Of a DNA stretch of 64,000 nt, positions 27,808-36,525 are shown one piece after another; position 1 is the first letter of the stretch; every line of letters begins with the position of its first letter. Made by a program: the position numbers and the translations under genes. The stretch is from Brachyspira alvinipulli ATCC 51933 (lineage in GTDB: Bacteria; Spirochaetota; Brachyspiria; Brachyspirales; Brachyspiraceae), in contig NZ_KI912408.1 of assembly GCF_000518245.1 (NCBI RefSeq), positions 85,428 to 149,427 of the forward strand, read 5' to 3'. The notes below the pieces were generated by a model. That model saw nothing but the letters and a program-made list of their open reading frames with translations. It ran no database searches and had not been told where the DNA came from.

Positions 27808-28629
27808 TTAAGAAGTATATTTATTTAAAAGTGCTTCTATATCTGTATCATTGCATATATCCAATGGCTTTTTACCATCTAAATCAACTATATTTGCATC
27901 CGCATTATTTCTTAAAAGTATATCTGTAGCTCTGTAGCTATCTGAAGCAACAGCAAAATGCAAAGCAGTCCATCCGTCATCATCTTGCAAATTGATATCT
28001 AATTTATATTTCATTAATAATGCTATAATAGAAACCTGATTATTCATAGCAGCCCACATTAAAGGAGTAGTACCTGTATTATCTCCAATATTGACAATAT
28101 CTCTACCGCTATTTTTTGCCGAATTAGATTCCAATATAGCTGAAACTACTGATGCATATCCTCTTGCTGCAGCAATATGAATAGCCATAGCCTCATCTAT
28201 ATCATCTTTAGCAAGTATATCTGCTCCATAATTTAAAAGCATTGTTACTATATCAGAATATCCATAATATGAAGCAAGCAAAAGAGGTGTTTGTCCGTCA
28301 GCATACCATACATTATCATTTTCTGTAAGTACGGTATCAGCTGGAAGTTTTGAATTCATATCAATTCTTTTATGAGATAATAATTCTCTAACTATTGCAC
28401 TATTATTAGCTTTAACAGCAACATGCAAAGCTGACCATCCATCATTATTTACACTATTAACATTTATACCGCTGGAAATAAGTTCTTTAACTTTATTTAC
28501 ATCTCCATTTTCTATAGCTTCAAATAATCTATTATCAGAATTAACATTTTTTTCTTGATTAATTAAATTTTGAGAATATAAACAAAAACTCAACAAAAAT
28601 AATATTGCAAAAACATATTTTTTCATCAT
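27808..28629 (-). CDS. Exported ankyrin-repeat protein
   Basis: 273 residues with an N-terminal signal peptide (KKYVFAILFLLSFCLYSQ) and about six ankyrin repeats, such as DGWSALHVAVKANNSAIVRE, GQTPLLLASYYGYSDIVTML and GWTALHFAVASDSYRATDIL. The LSFC before cleavage is a poor lipobox, so it is more likely periplasmic than lipidated. Unlike the large ankyrin protein at 18.6-20.3 kb, this one is targeted across the inner membrane, implying a different partner. It lies directly upstream of the RecB-like gene (21-base gap) on the same strand. Confidence 0.85.
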   Translation of the reverse strand: MMKKYVFAILFLLSFCLYSQNLINQEKNVNSDNRLFEAIENGDVNKVKELISSGINVNSVNNDGWSALHVAVKANNSAIVRELLSHKRIDMNSKLPADTVLTENDNVWYADGQTPLLLASYYGYSDIVTMLLNYGADILAKDDIDEAMAIHIAAARGYASVVSAILESNSAKNSGRDIVNIGDNTGTTPLMWAAMNNQVSIIALLMKYKLDINLQDDDGWTALHFAVASDSYRATDILLRNNADANIVDLDGKKPLDICNDTDIEALLNKYTS

Positions 28630-28770
28630 AAATAATATACCCTTAAAATAATATTATCATTTGATAAATTATAGTATAAAAATTTAAAAATACAATAATA
28701 TTATAAAAATATTTTTTCATAATAAAACATCAAAATATAAAACATAATTTCTCAATATATTTGAAATTAA

Positions 28771-28799
28771 TTGACTTTTTAATAATTATAAACTATATT
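28771..28799 (+). promoter_or_regulatory. Promoter of the outer-membrane protein gene
   Basis: TTGACT at 28771-28776 and TATATT at 28794-28799, spacer 17. This predicts a start near 28806 with a short leader carrying GGGGT before the ATG at 28828. Confidence 0.55.
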
Positions 28800-28827
28800 A
28801 TGACAAAATATAGTTGGGGTATATATT

Positions 28828-30114
28828 ATGTTTACTAATTTTAAAATTAATATTATATTAATATTATTGTGTACAATATTCAGCACATTAATGTCTCAAA
28901 CAACAAACACAAATACAAATATTAAAAGATACGGACAATTATCGGCTTCTTTAGAATTAGTAGCCTATGGGAGAATGAGCGATCTTATTGAACAAACAGG
29001 CAATGAAGATACACTAGGCGTTTTATTATACGGAGATTTACATTATATAAAAGAATATAAATATGCATCAATAGAAGCAAATATAAATGCAAGATTTTAT
29101 GAGCCATTATCGCATAAGGCAAGATTCTATAAAAATATGTCTCCGCCGGTATTTGATTTTTCAAAGATGAATATATTTGTAAATTTTAAATATATTGGAA
29201 TAAGAGCAGGTGTTTTAGAACCATATACAAAAAATATACCTATGACATCATATTTTCCTACATTATTTTATTATCATACAGTAAGCAGCAATAAAGCAAC
29301 AGTTCTTTCAGGACCAAGAGATATGCCTATAGGATATGAAACACAATTCATTCCTAGATATGATACAGGATTAATGCTGGAATCTTCTTTTTATGGAGTA
29401 TTTATAGGAGTTGGACTAGTAAACGGAGAGATGGGACTCGATGCTAATTCATCAAAAGGATTAATGGCAAAAATATCTTATAGTAATGATTATATTAATA
29501 CTGGTGCCGCATGCATAGTTACAGAACTAGGTTCTCAACCAATTAAGGAATGGGGAGATAGTGTTAATGCATTTTTCTATTTTAGAAATGGCAAAGATGG
29601 AAGATTTACTGTAGGAGTTGAAGGATTTTGGTTCAGACATGGAATAAGAATAAACAATGAATATTTCCCAGGGCAAGATAATACCAATAGACCTAATTTC
29701 AATAATGGTTATTATACTGATTTCTCTATCCAAACTTTCAATGGAGGAAAACCTTATTACGGTATGAGCGGATTTATATTCTTTGAAGTTAGAAAATTAT
29801 GGAAATTTGATATTACAGCACATGTAGGTATACATGATAATAATATATTGTCTAATTTATATGATATTTATCAGCTTAAATACAGAGCATTTTTAAAGAT
29901 AACATTCAATATAACAGATGATTTTAAAATTATGCTGTCAGATACATTTACTTATGATCCTGTATTCAAAAATAATTATCAATATTATGAATTAGAAAAT
30001 AGACAGCAGGTGGGAGTTATTTCATACAATGAAAAAAGCGGTCACTATACTGTAGATAATGATTTTTATCTGGGTATGAGTTTTAAATTTGGAGGAACAT
30101 GGGGAAATAAATAG
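28828..30114 (+). CDS. Predicted outer-membrane porin-like protein
   Basis: 428 residues with a signal peptide (about residues 1-24, cut near LMSQ). The mature protein is rich in Tyr, Phe, Gly and Asn with amphipathic strands such as FRNGKDGRFTVGVEGFWFRH and FFEVRKLWKFDITAHVGIHD. It ends in NDFYLGMSFKFGGTWG, like a barrel-closing strand. This suggests a 14-18-stranded barrel in the outer membrane. No family name is recognised. The gene is monocistronic or leads into proB, 55 bases on. A good promoter and GGGG ribosome site set the start. Confidence 0.65.
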   Translation: MFTNFKINIILILLCTIFSTLMSQTTNTNTNIKRYGQLSASLELVAYGRMSDLIEQTGNEDTLGVLLYGDLHYIKEYKYASIEANINARFYEPLSHKARFYKNMSPPVFDFSKMNIFVNFKYIGIRAGVLEPYTKNIPMTSYFPTLFYYHTVSSNKATVLSGPRDMPIGYETQFIPRYDTGLMLESSFYGVFIGVGLVNGEMGLDANSSKGLMAKISYSNDYINTGAACIVTELGSQPIKEWGDSVNAFFYFRNGKDGRFTVGVEGFWFRHGIRINNEYFPGQDNTNRPNFNNGYYTDFSIQTFNGGKPYYGMSGFIFFEVRKLWKFDITAHVGIHDNNILSNLYDIYQLKYRAFLKITFNITDDFKIMLSDTFTYDPVFKNNYQYYELENRQQVGVISYNEKSGHYTVDNDFYLGMSFKFGGTWGNK

Positions 30115-30169
30115 ATAAAAATTAAAATTATAACTTTATTTTTTTATTATATCATTTATAATACTCCGC

Positions 30170-31315
30170 ATGGAAAAAATAGATTTAAATAACATAAAAA
30201 GAATAGTATTCAAATTTGGTACTAATGTTTTAAGAAATGATGAGGGATATATATCTTTAGCTAGAATATATTCATTTATAGAGGCTATAGCAAAGTTTCA
30301 CAGAATGGGAAAAGAAGTATTAATTGTTACTTCCGGAGCTGTAGGACTTGGTGCTAAAAAAATTAATGTGCAGGATTTGGATGAAGTCGCATTAAAACAG
30401 GCTTGTGCTGCTATAGGACAGTCACAGCTTATGTCTATATATGAAGACGGATTCTCAAAATTTGATATAGTTACAGCCCAAATACTGTTAACTGAAGAAG
30501 ATTTTTCCAATAGAAGAAGATATTTAAATCTGCATTCAACTCTAAGCATGCTATTAAAATATAGAGTTGTACCTATAATAAATGAAAATGATACAGTATC
30601 CAGCGATGAACTTAAGCAGCTTTATGATGTTACGCAAATAAGTTTTTCTGATAATGATAAACTTTCTGCTCTTGTTGCAAGTGAGTTGGATGCTGATCTG
30701 CTTATAATACTCTCAGATATAAACGGTCTTTATGATGATAATCCTAAAACTAATCCAAATGCTAAATTTATACATGAAGTATTTGAAGTAACAAAAGAAA
30801 TAGAAAATTTAGGTCTTGATGCTTCCAAAGGTGGAAGAGGAGGAATGAAAACCAAACTACAAGCTGCAAAAATAGTAACAAGATCCGGATGTGCTTTATT
30901 TATAGCTAATGGAAAAAAACCTAATGTACTTAACGATATATTTGAAAGCGAGGATAAAACAATATTCTATCCTGTAAAAGAAACAGATGAACTTTCTACA
31001 AAAAAAAGATGGATTGCTTATGCCACTACTATAATAGGAAAATTAATTGTTAATTCCGGTGCTAAAAAAGCTGTACTTGAAAAAGAATCAAGTCTTCTTC
31101 CTATAGGAGTTATAAAAGTAATTAATACTTTTAAAAAAGGCGATATAGTAAGCATTATTGATGAAAATGGAACAGAGTTTGCAAGAGGAATAATAAATTA
31201 TAATTCTGATGATGTTCAAAAAATTATAGGTCATCATTCTGATGATATACTAAAAATATTAGGATATAAAAACTATGATGCTATAATAACAAGAGATCAT
31301 ATAGTAATATTATAA
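30170..31315 (+). CDS. proB: Glutamate 5-kinase with C-terminal PUA domain
   Basis: 381 residues. It phosphorylates glutamate to gamma-glutamyl phosphate, the first step of proline synthesis. The kinase domain carries RIVFKFGTNVL, VTSGAVGLGAKK, PIINENDTVSSDEL, LIILSDINGLYDDNP and GRGGMKTKLQAA; the last 95 residues form a PUA domain. proC is 1.5 kb away on the other strand; proA is not in the window. No Shine-Dalgarno is visible, and a TATAAT at 30157-30162 sits only 7 bases before the ATG, so the message may be leaderless. The end overlaps convergent galT by six bases. Confidence 0.93.
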   Translation: MEKIDLNNIKRIVFKFGTNVLRNDEGYISLARIYSFIEAIAKFHRMGKEVLIVTSGAVGLGAKKINVQDLDEVALKQACAAIGQSQLMSIYEDGFSKFDIVTAQILLTEEDFSNRRRYLNLHSTLSMLLKYRVVPIINENDTVSSDELKQLYDVTQISFSDNDKLSALVASELDADLLIILSDINGLYDDNPKTNPNAKFIHEVFEVTKEIENLGLDASKGGRGGMKTKLQAAKIVTRSGCALFIANGKKPNVLNDIFESEDKTIFYPVKETDELSTKKRWIAYATTIIGKLIVNSGAKKAVLEKESSLLPIGVIKVINTFKKGDIVSIIDENGTEFARGIINYNSDDVQKIIGHHSDDILKILGYKNYDAIITRDHIVIL

Positions 31316-32335
31316 TATATCATAATGTATGTTTGATAAAGAGTCTCTTAAATGCTGAGTTGCATCCTCAGGCTTAATAGAATTAATATAAACGCCGCTT
31401 CCAAGCTCATATCCTGCAAGTTTGCTCATTTTAGGCATTATATCCAAAAACCAATGACTTGAATAAAAATACCTATCTTTAAGTACAGGGGAAAGGGTAT
31501 GAAGAACATAATTGAAACTAACCTCTCCCAATGTTCTCAGCAGCCTATCAAAAACTTCTTTTAAGATACTTGCAAAATCTAAAAGCTCTATATTAGAAGA
31601 ATATATAATACTATGACTATGGAATTTTGGAATTATATAAATTTGATAAGGAGAACGTGATGCAAAAGGAGATATAGCTATAAAAGTATCATTTTCACAT
31701 ATAACTCTTTCATTTAATTTAAGTTCCTCTTCTATAATGTCACAATATACACATCTTTTATTTTCATTATAGTATTCCAAGGCTCCGCTTATTTCATCCA
31801 TCATTTGAATAGGTATAAAAGGAGTTGTAATAATTTGAGAATGAGAATGTGATAAACTAGCTCCTGCTTCAGGTCCAAAATTCTTAAAATATAAACTATA
31901 AAGCATATCTTTATTAGTAGCTAAATTTTTAAGCCTCATAATCAAAGCATCAAAAATATAATAAAAGTCCTCAGTATCTGCATTATAAAAATTAAAAAAA
32001 TGATCCGGATGCTCTATTACAACATCATGGAAACCTTTAGAACTGCTGGCACAAAAAAGTTTATTTTCTTTTGGAAGCTCTCCTTCTAATGTTTCTGATA
32101 TTATAGGATACTTATTCGGAACTATCCTAACCTGCCAAATTTCCTCCTGCTTTGCATATATGGTATTTATAGAATCAGGAGTCTTCATTTCATGCCCTCT
32201 ACAAAAAGGACAGCTTAGAGCAGAATTTTCTACATGTTTTTCACTAAAATTTACATAATCACTAGGTCTTCCAGTTCTTTCCGAAGAAATAATTACCGAC
32301 TGCTTAGTTACGGGATCTTTGCGAATGTGGGGCAT
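31310..32335 (-). CDS. galT: Galactose-1-phosphate uridylyltransferase
   Basis: 341 residues. It swaps UMP between UDP-glucose and galactose 1-phosphate in the Leloir pathway. The HIT-type fold shows zinc-type Cys pairs CPFC near residue 41 and CVYC near 196, WQVRIVPNKYPI, VVIEHPDHF, and the active-site SLSHSHSQIITTPFIP, where HSHSQ stands for the usual HPHGQ. The C-terminal domain has ISPFASRSPYQIYIIPKFHS. The length is standard. No galK or galE is adjacent. The response regulator gene is 8 bases upstream on the same strand. Confidence 0.88.
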   Translation of the reverse strand: MPHIRKDPVTKQSVIISSERTGRPSDYVNFSEKHVENSALSCPFCRGHEMKTPDSINTIYAKQEEIWQVRIVPNKYPIISETLEGELPKENKLFCASSSKGFHDVVIEHPDHFFNFYNADTEDFYYIFDALIMRLKNLATNKDMLYSLYFKNFGPEAGASLSHSHSQIITTPFIPIQMMDEISGALEYYNENKRCVYCDIIEEELKLNERVICENDTFIAISPFASRSPYQIYIIPKFHSHSIIYSSNIELLDFASILKEVFDRLLRTLGEVSFNYVLHTLSPVLKDRYFYSSHWFLDIMPKMSKLAGYELGSGVYINSIKPEDATQHLRDSLSNIHYDIL

Positions 32336-32343
32336 AAAAAATA

Positions 32344-32706
32344 TTAACCTATAAGTCTCTTTATTTTATCTTTAATTTCTGTAAGATTTCCAGATTTTAG
32401 TATATATCCATCAGCATTCCAAACTGAGAACTCATGTCTATAATTGTTATATGCTGTACATATTATGATAGGTAACTCTCTATGTTTTTCTCTAACCTTA
32501 GCTAAAAAATCTAATCCATCCATTTTAGGCATTTTTATATCTAATGTTATCAAATCAATATGAGGAGTCCCTTTATCAAGCATTTCTAAGGCTTCCTCTC
32601 CACTATCAGTGGATACAACATCATATCCTTCATCTTTAAACTCTTCTTCAAAAAGAGTTCTAATGCTCTTTTCATCATCTAAAACTAATATTGTTTTTTT
32701 AGGCAT
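32344..32706 (-). CDS. Single-domain response regulator (CheY-like)
   Basis: 120 residues, receiver domain only. The acidic pocket Asp10-Asp11, phosphoacceptor Asp56 in LITLDIKMPKMDG, Thr84 in IICTAYNNYR and Lys104 in YILKSG are all present. Without an output domain it must act by protein contact, as in chemotaxis or phosphorelays. No histidine kinase lies nearby. The ATG is 144 bases downstream of proC, beyond a probable terminator, and the gene is followed closely by galT, which looks like chance pairing. Its target cannot be inferred. Confidence 0.9.
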   Translation of the reverse strand: MPKKTILVLDDEKSIRTLFEEEFKDEGYDVVSTDSGEEALEMLDKGTPHIDLITLDIKMPKMDGLDFLAKVREKHRELPIIICTAYNNYRHEFSVWNADGYILKSGNLTEIKDKIKRLIG

Positions 32707-32754
32707 GTAAATGCTCCTTCATATATCTTATATAAATATTATAATAATTGAGTC

Positions 32755-32784
32755 AAAAAAGTCAAACAGAATTTTTTATTTGAC
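32755..32784 (-). terminator. Probable proC terminator
   Basis: GTCAAA (32761-32766) pairs with TTTGAC (32779-32784). On the minus strand the stem is followed by six T (32760-32755). The stem is short and AT-rich, so efficiency is uncertain. Confidence 0.5.
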
Positions 32785-32849
32785 TTCTATTATACAATTA
32801 ATAAAAAATAAAAATTAACAATTAATGTACAACTTGTATAATTAAATCT

Positions 32850-33641
32850 TTATTTTTTCTCACTTTCTACAGAAGCATTATAACTAGCAAGAATAGTCTT
32901 TATAATGCCGCTTCTAAGACCTTCATCTTCCATAATTTTAACTCCTTTAATGGTAATACCTCCTGGAGTACATACCCCATCTTTTAATTGAGCAGGATGT
33001 TTATCAGATTCAAGTACCATTGCTCCAGAACCTTTAAAAACTTGAGCAGCCATTTCTATAGATGTTTTTCTATCTATACCCATAAATACTCCAGCATCAC
33101 TCATAGCTTCTATAAGCATATACATAAAAGCAGGAGAACATCCAGCCATAGCATTATAGGCATGTATTTGCTCTTCTTTAACAACTTTAACCATTCCAAC
33201 ACGTTTTAATAATTCTACCACCCCACTCTCTACAACTTTATTTTCAGCTTCAGCAACAGATATAAAACCGTTACAAGTTTTTACAGGTGTATTAGGCATT
33301 ATCCTTACAATTCTGCTTCCATTAAATAGTCTTGCCAAATCTTTTTTGCTTACAGAAGCAGCAACACTAACAATAGTAGCACCTACTTTAATAGATGATG
33401 ATATTTCTGCAGCAACCATACTAACCATATAAGGCTTAACTGCTATAAATAATATATCAGCCTCGCTTGCTACTTTTCTATTATCTGTATATACTTTTAT
33501 ACCTAAATTCTTTTCAAGATAATCTTTTCTCTCCATAGTTTTTACACTTGCTATAATATTGGTATACTCTATACCAGATTTTATAAATCCTTCTATCAAA
33601 GCTCCGCCCATAGAACCAGCACCTATAAATCCTATTATCAT
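32850..33641 (-). CDS. proC: Pyrroline-5-carboxylate reductase
   Basis: 263 residues. It reduces pyrroline-5-carboxylate to proline with NAD(P)H. The N-terminal Rossmann motif GFIGAGSMGGALIEGFI, ADILFIAVKPYMV, RIMPNTPVKTCNG, and the C-terminal dimer domain with AGCSPAFMYMLIEAMSDAGV and LKDGVCTPGGITIKGV are all present. The length is normal. It catalyses the last step of the pathway begun by ProB at 30.2 kb; the two are not in one transcript. Confidence 0.94.
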   Translation of the reverse strand: MIIGFIGAGSMGGALIEGFIKSGIEYTNIIASVKTMERKDYLEKNLGIKVYTDNRKVASEADILFIAVKPYMVSMVAAEISSSIKVGATIVSVAASVSKKDLARLFNGSRIVRIMPNTPVKTCNGFISVAEAENKVVESGVVELLKRVGMVKVVKEEQIHAYNAMAGCSPAFMYMLIEAMSDAGVFMGIDRKTSIEMAAQVFKGSGAMVLESDKHPAQLKDGVCTPGGITIKGVKIMEDEGLRSGIIKTILASYNASVESEKK

Positions 33642-33736
33642 ATTTAACTCCTTAATTTTTATATATAAAATAATACAATTTTTTTAGTATATGTCTATAC
33701 TTATATAAAATAATATCTCATAATAAAATCTACAAA

Positions 33737-34162
33737 TCAAACAGGGTCAATTACAAACATAGTAGCTATCATCTTAGCAAGCATATTGTCTTCTTCATCT
33801 TTAATTACAGATTCTACTATGATTAATTTTTTTCCTGCATTTATAACTTCTCCTACAGCTATTACCTTTTTAGAAACAACCGGCTTCAAAAAATGTATTT
33901 TAAGTTCAGAAGTTACTATTTTTACTTCTTCTTCAAATATTGTAGAAGCAGCCTGACCTCCTGCTGTATCAGCTAAAGAAGTAATCATTCCTCCATGCAT
34001 ATACCCCATATATTGTGAAAGCTCTTTTTTATTTTCACATGATATAATAACTTTACCTTTTTCAGCATGTTCTAACTTCATGCCAACAAAAGATAAAAAG
34101 TCATCAGATTTATATCTCTTTTCCAATCTTTTATATATTTCTTTATTATCCATAAATTTCAA
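33737..34162 (-). CDS. Hotdog-fold thioesterase (PaaI/YdiI-like)
   Basis: 141 residues. The central motif GYMHGGMITSLADTAGGQAA matches the hotdog acyl-CoA thioesterases of the PaaI group, in which the Asp acts on the thioester. KIVTSELKIHFLKPV is the usual following strand. It would hydrolyse an acyl- or aryl-CoA in the cytosol; the substrate is unknown. It is 21 bases downstream of the flavodoxin/ferredoxin gene on the same strand, so they are probably co-transcribed. The length is typical. Confidence 0.85.
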   Translation of the reverse strand: MKFMDNKEIYKRLEKRYKSDDFLSFVGMKLEHAEKGKVIISCENKKELSQYMGYMHGGMITSLADTAGGQAASTIFEEEVKIVTSELKIHFLKPVVSKKVIAVGEVINAGKKLIIVESVIKDEEDNMLAKMIATMFVIDPV

Positions 34163-34183
34163 ATCCTTTAAAACAACATAAAA

Positions 34184-34969
34184 TCATTCTAATAATCTTA
34201 GACAATCTTTAATTTTATACTGTGAAAAAACTTCTTTTCCAAATAATGTAATAGCCTGAACTGGACATTCATTTACACATCTATAACATAAAGTGCAATT
34301 ATGATTAGTAACAGCCTTTTTATTTTCATTCAAATTTAAATTATTCATAGGACATAATTTAACACATTTTCCGCATCCTATACATTTATTTATATCTATT
34401 TTTAACTTATTACTAAAATCTCTATTTCCAAACCAAGCTCTTTGGGATAAATATCCAAGCATAAAACTTAAAAAACTAACTCCATTTTTAGGATATTGTC
34501 CTTTTTTTGATAAATTTGCTGCTTTCTCTATTTTTAATTTTGTTTTTCTTATCATATTAGCATTATTTTCTGCTGTTTTGCATGTAAATTTTCCATCGCT
34601 AATAGAATCAGGCATTTTCAAATGAAGCGTTCCGATTATATCAGCTTTATATTTTTTCAATTCCCTAGCCAATACTCCAGCACCATCTCCGCTGAACATG
34701 TACATAGTAGCTATTATAAATACTTTTTTATTATAAAAAATACTGCTGTTATTATTCACAAATTCTATTAATATTCTAGGCATTGTGCTGAAATAGATTG
34801 CATAAGAAATAAATATATTTTCACTATTAGAAATTTCATTAATCAATTCTTTATTATTATTCAATTCTTCTACAGAAAATATTTTATAATCTTTTCCATA
34901 ACATTTCAAAAAATAATCTAAACAATACCTGCTGTTTCCAGTTCCGCTAAAATAAATACCTATTATCAA
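34184..34969 (-). CDS. Flavodoxin-ferredoxin fusion protein (EFR1 type)
   Basis: 261 residues. The N-terminal 150 or so are flavodoxin-like, with GIYFSGTGNSRYCLDYF for the FMN phosphate loop. The C-terminus has two 4Fe-4S motifs: CIGCGKCVKLCP and CTLCYRCVNECP. Proteins of this layout shuttle electrons in anaerobes, but the physiological partners of this group are not well known. It is on the same strand as the NSS transporter (15-base gap) and the thioesterase. It is soluble with no signal peptide. The domain reading is firm; the pathway is unknown. Confidence 0.85.
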   Translation of the reverse strand: MIIGIYFSGTGNSRYCLDYFLKCYGKDYKIFSVEELNNNKELINEISNSENIFISYAIYFSTMPRILIEFVNNNSSIFYNKKVFIIATMYMFSGDGAGVLARELKKYKADIIGTLHLKMPDSISDGKFTCKTAENNANMIRKTKLKIEKAANLSKKGQYPKNGVSFLSFMLGYLSQRAWFGNRDFSNKLKIDINKCIGCGKCVKLCPMNNLNLNENKKAVTNHNCTLCYRCVNECPVQAITLFGKEVFSQYKIKDCLRLLE

Positions 34970-34983
34970 TATATAACCCCTGT

Positions 34984-36375
34984 TTAATTAATAAAAAATT
35001 TATATATATAATTAATTATAAACATGGCAAATAATATTACAGGCAATATATAAGTTACATAAAATCTTGATGAATTTGGGAATTTAATACCTGTACCAGA
35101 ATCTACTTCCTTCAAAAAATTATCCCAACTCCATCCATATTTGGATACACAGAATATTATTATATATATTCCTCCTAGTTCTACTAAATTATAGCTTACT
35201 ATAAAATCAAATAAATCTAAAAAACTTGTGTTTTCTCCCATAGGCTGTATGAAGGATAAAATATTAAATCCTAAAGCAGTTGGAAGAGAACATATAAATA
35301 CAACTATACCAACTATTATAGAAGCCTTATTTCTAGGCATTTTAAACTCTGACATAGTAAAAGCTATTAAATTTTCAAACACTGTAACAACAGTAGTCAA
35401 TGCCGCCATAGATAAAAATACAAAAAATAATGTACCCCATAATCTAGCTAAAGGCATTGAATTAAATATATTAGGTAAAGTAACAAATGCAAGCCCTGCA
35501 CCTTCTCCTGGATTTACACCAAAAGCAAAACAAGCAGGGAATATTACAAGACCTGAAAGAAGTGCTATTAAAGTATCAAGTATAACTATTATTATAGATT
35601 CATTAGTTATAGATTTTTCTTTACCTATATAACTTCCAAATATAGTCATACTTCCTATTCCAATACCTAATGTAAAAAATGCCTGTCCAACTGCTGCATA
35701 TATAACCTCAAAAAAGTTTTTAACACCGCCGTTAAAAATTTTTGATAAATCAGGAAGCAAATAGAATTTTATACCCTCTATTGCACCATCTAAAGTTACA
35801 GATCTTATTATCAATATTATAACCAATACAAATAAAGATGACATCATAAATTTAGATGACTTTTCAACCCCTTCCTGCAAACCTTTAAAACATATTAATG
35901 TACCTAAAAATACTGCTATAAATAGGCTTACAATCATTATTTTAGGATTAGAAAGCATACCGCCAAAAAATTGAGCTACTCCATCAGGAGTCAATCCTAA
36001 TGTTGCACCAGTTGCCATATAATAGGCATAAGTAATTGTCCAGCCTGTAACGCTTGTATAAAACATCATCAATATTAAACATCCAAGCATTTGAACATAA
36101 CCAATTAAATGCCATTTAGAGCCTTCTTTTTCTAATACTTTATAAGAACCTGCTATGTCTCTTTGCCCGGCACGTCCTATACTAAATTCCATTATAAGTA
36201 TAGGAAGTCCTACAACTGCTAAACATATAAGGTAAATAAGTACAAAAGCAGCACCACCATATTTACCAGTTATATAAGGGAATCTCCATATATTTCCAAG
36301 TCCTATAGCACATCCAGCCGATACCAATAAAAAACCAACCCTGCTCGATAATTTCTCTCTTTTATCATTATGCAT
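34984..36375 (-). CDS. Sodium-dependent amino-acid/neurotransmitter-type transporter (NSS/SNF family)
   Basis: 463 residues from the ATG at 36375, which has GGAG nine bases upstream; the frame stays open 14 codons further to 36417, but family proteins start shortly before the first helix. The TM1 signature RVGFLLVSAGCAIGLGNIWR followed by FPY is exact. About 11-12 membrane segments follow, including a middle segment with QAFFTLGIGIGSMTIFGSYI. Bacterial members such as LeuT take up amino acids with sodium. The substrate is not determined. It precedes the flavodoxin/ferredoxin gene on the same strand. Confidence 0.9.
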   Translation of the reverse strand: MHNDKREKLSSRVGFLLVSAGCAIGLGNIWRFPYITGKYGGAAFVLIYLICLAVVGLPILIMEFSIGRAGQRDIAGSYKVLEKEGSKWHLIGYVQMLGCLILMMFYTSVTGWTITYAYYMATGATLGLTPDGVAQFFGGMLSNPKIMIVSLFIAVFLGTLICFKGLQEGVEKSSKFMMSSLFVLVIILIIRSVTLDGAIEGIKFYLLPDLSKIFNGGVKNFFEVIYAAVGQAFFTLGIGIGSMTIFGSYIGKEKSITNESIIIVILDTLIALLSGLVIFPACFAFGVNPGEGAGLAFVTLPNIFNSMPLARLWGTLFFVFLSMAALTTVVTVFENLIAFTMSEFKMPRNKASIIVGIVVFICSLPTALGFNILSFIQPMGENTSFLDLFDFIVSYNLVELGGIYIIIFCVSKYGWSWDNFLKEVDSGTGIKFPNSSRFYVTYILPVILFAMFIINYIYKFFIN

Positions 36376-36470
36376 ATTAGAAACTCCATAATCATTGATT
36401 ATAATATTATATATCATTTTAAATATTACTTCAAGCAGTAATAATTTAAAAATTAATTATATTTCATAAA

Positions 36471-36498
36471 AAAGGGATTACAAATTAATCGCAATCCC
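36471..36498 (-). terminator. pyk terminator
   Basis: GGGATT (36474-36479) pairs with AATCCC (36493-36498); on the minus strand it is followed by six T or more. It lies 28 bases after the pyk stop. Confidence 0.75.
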
Positions 36499-36525
36499 AT
36501 AATAAATATATAAAATAAAAATTAA

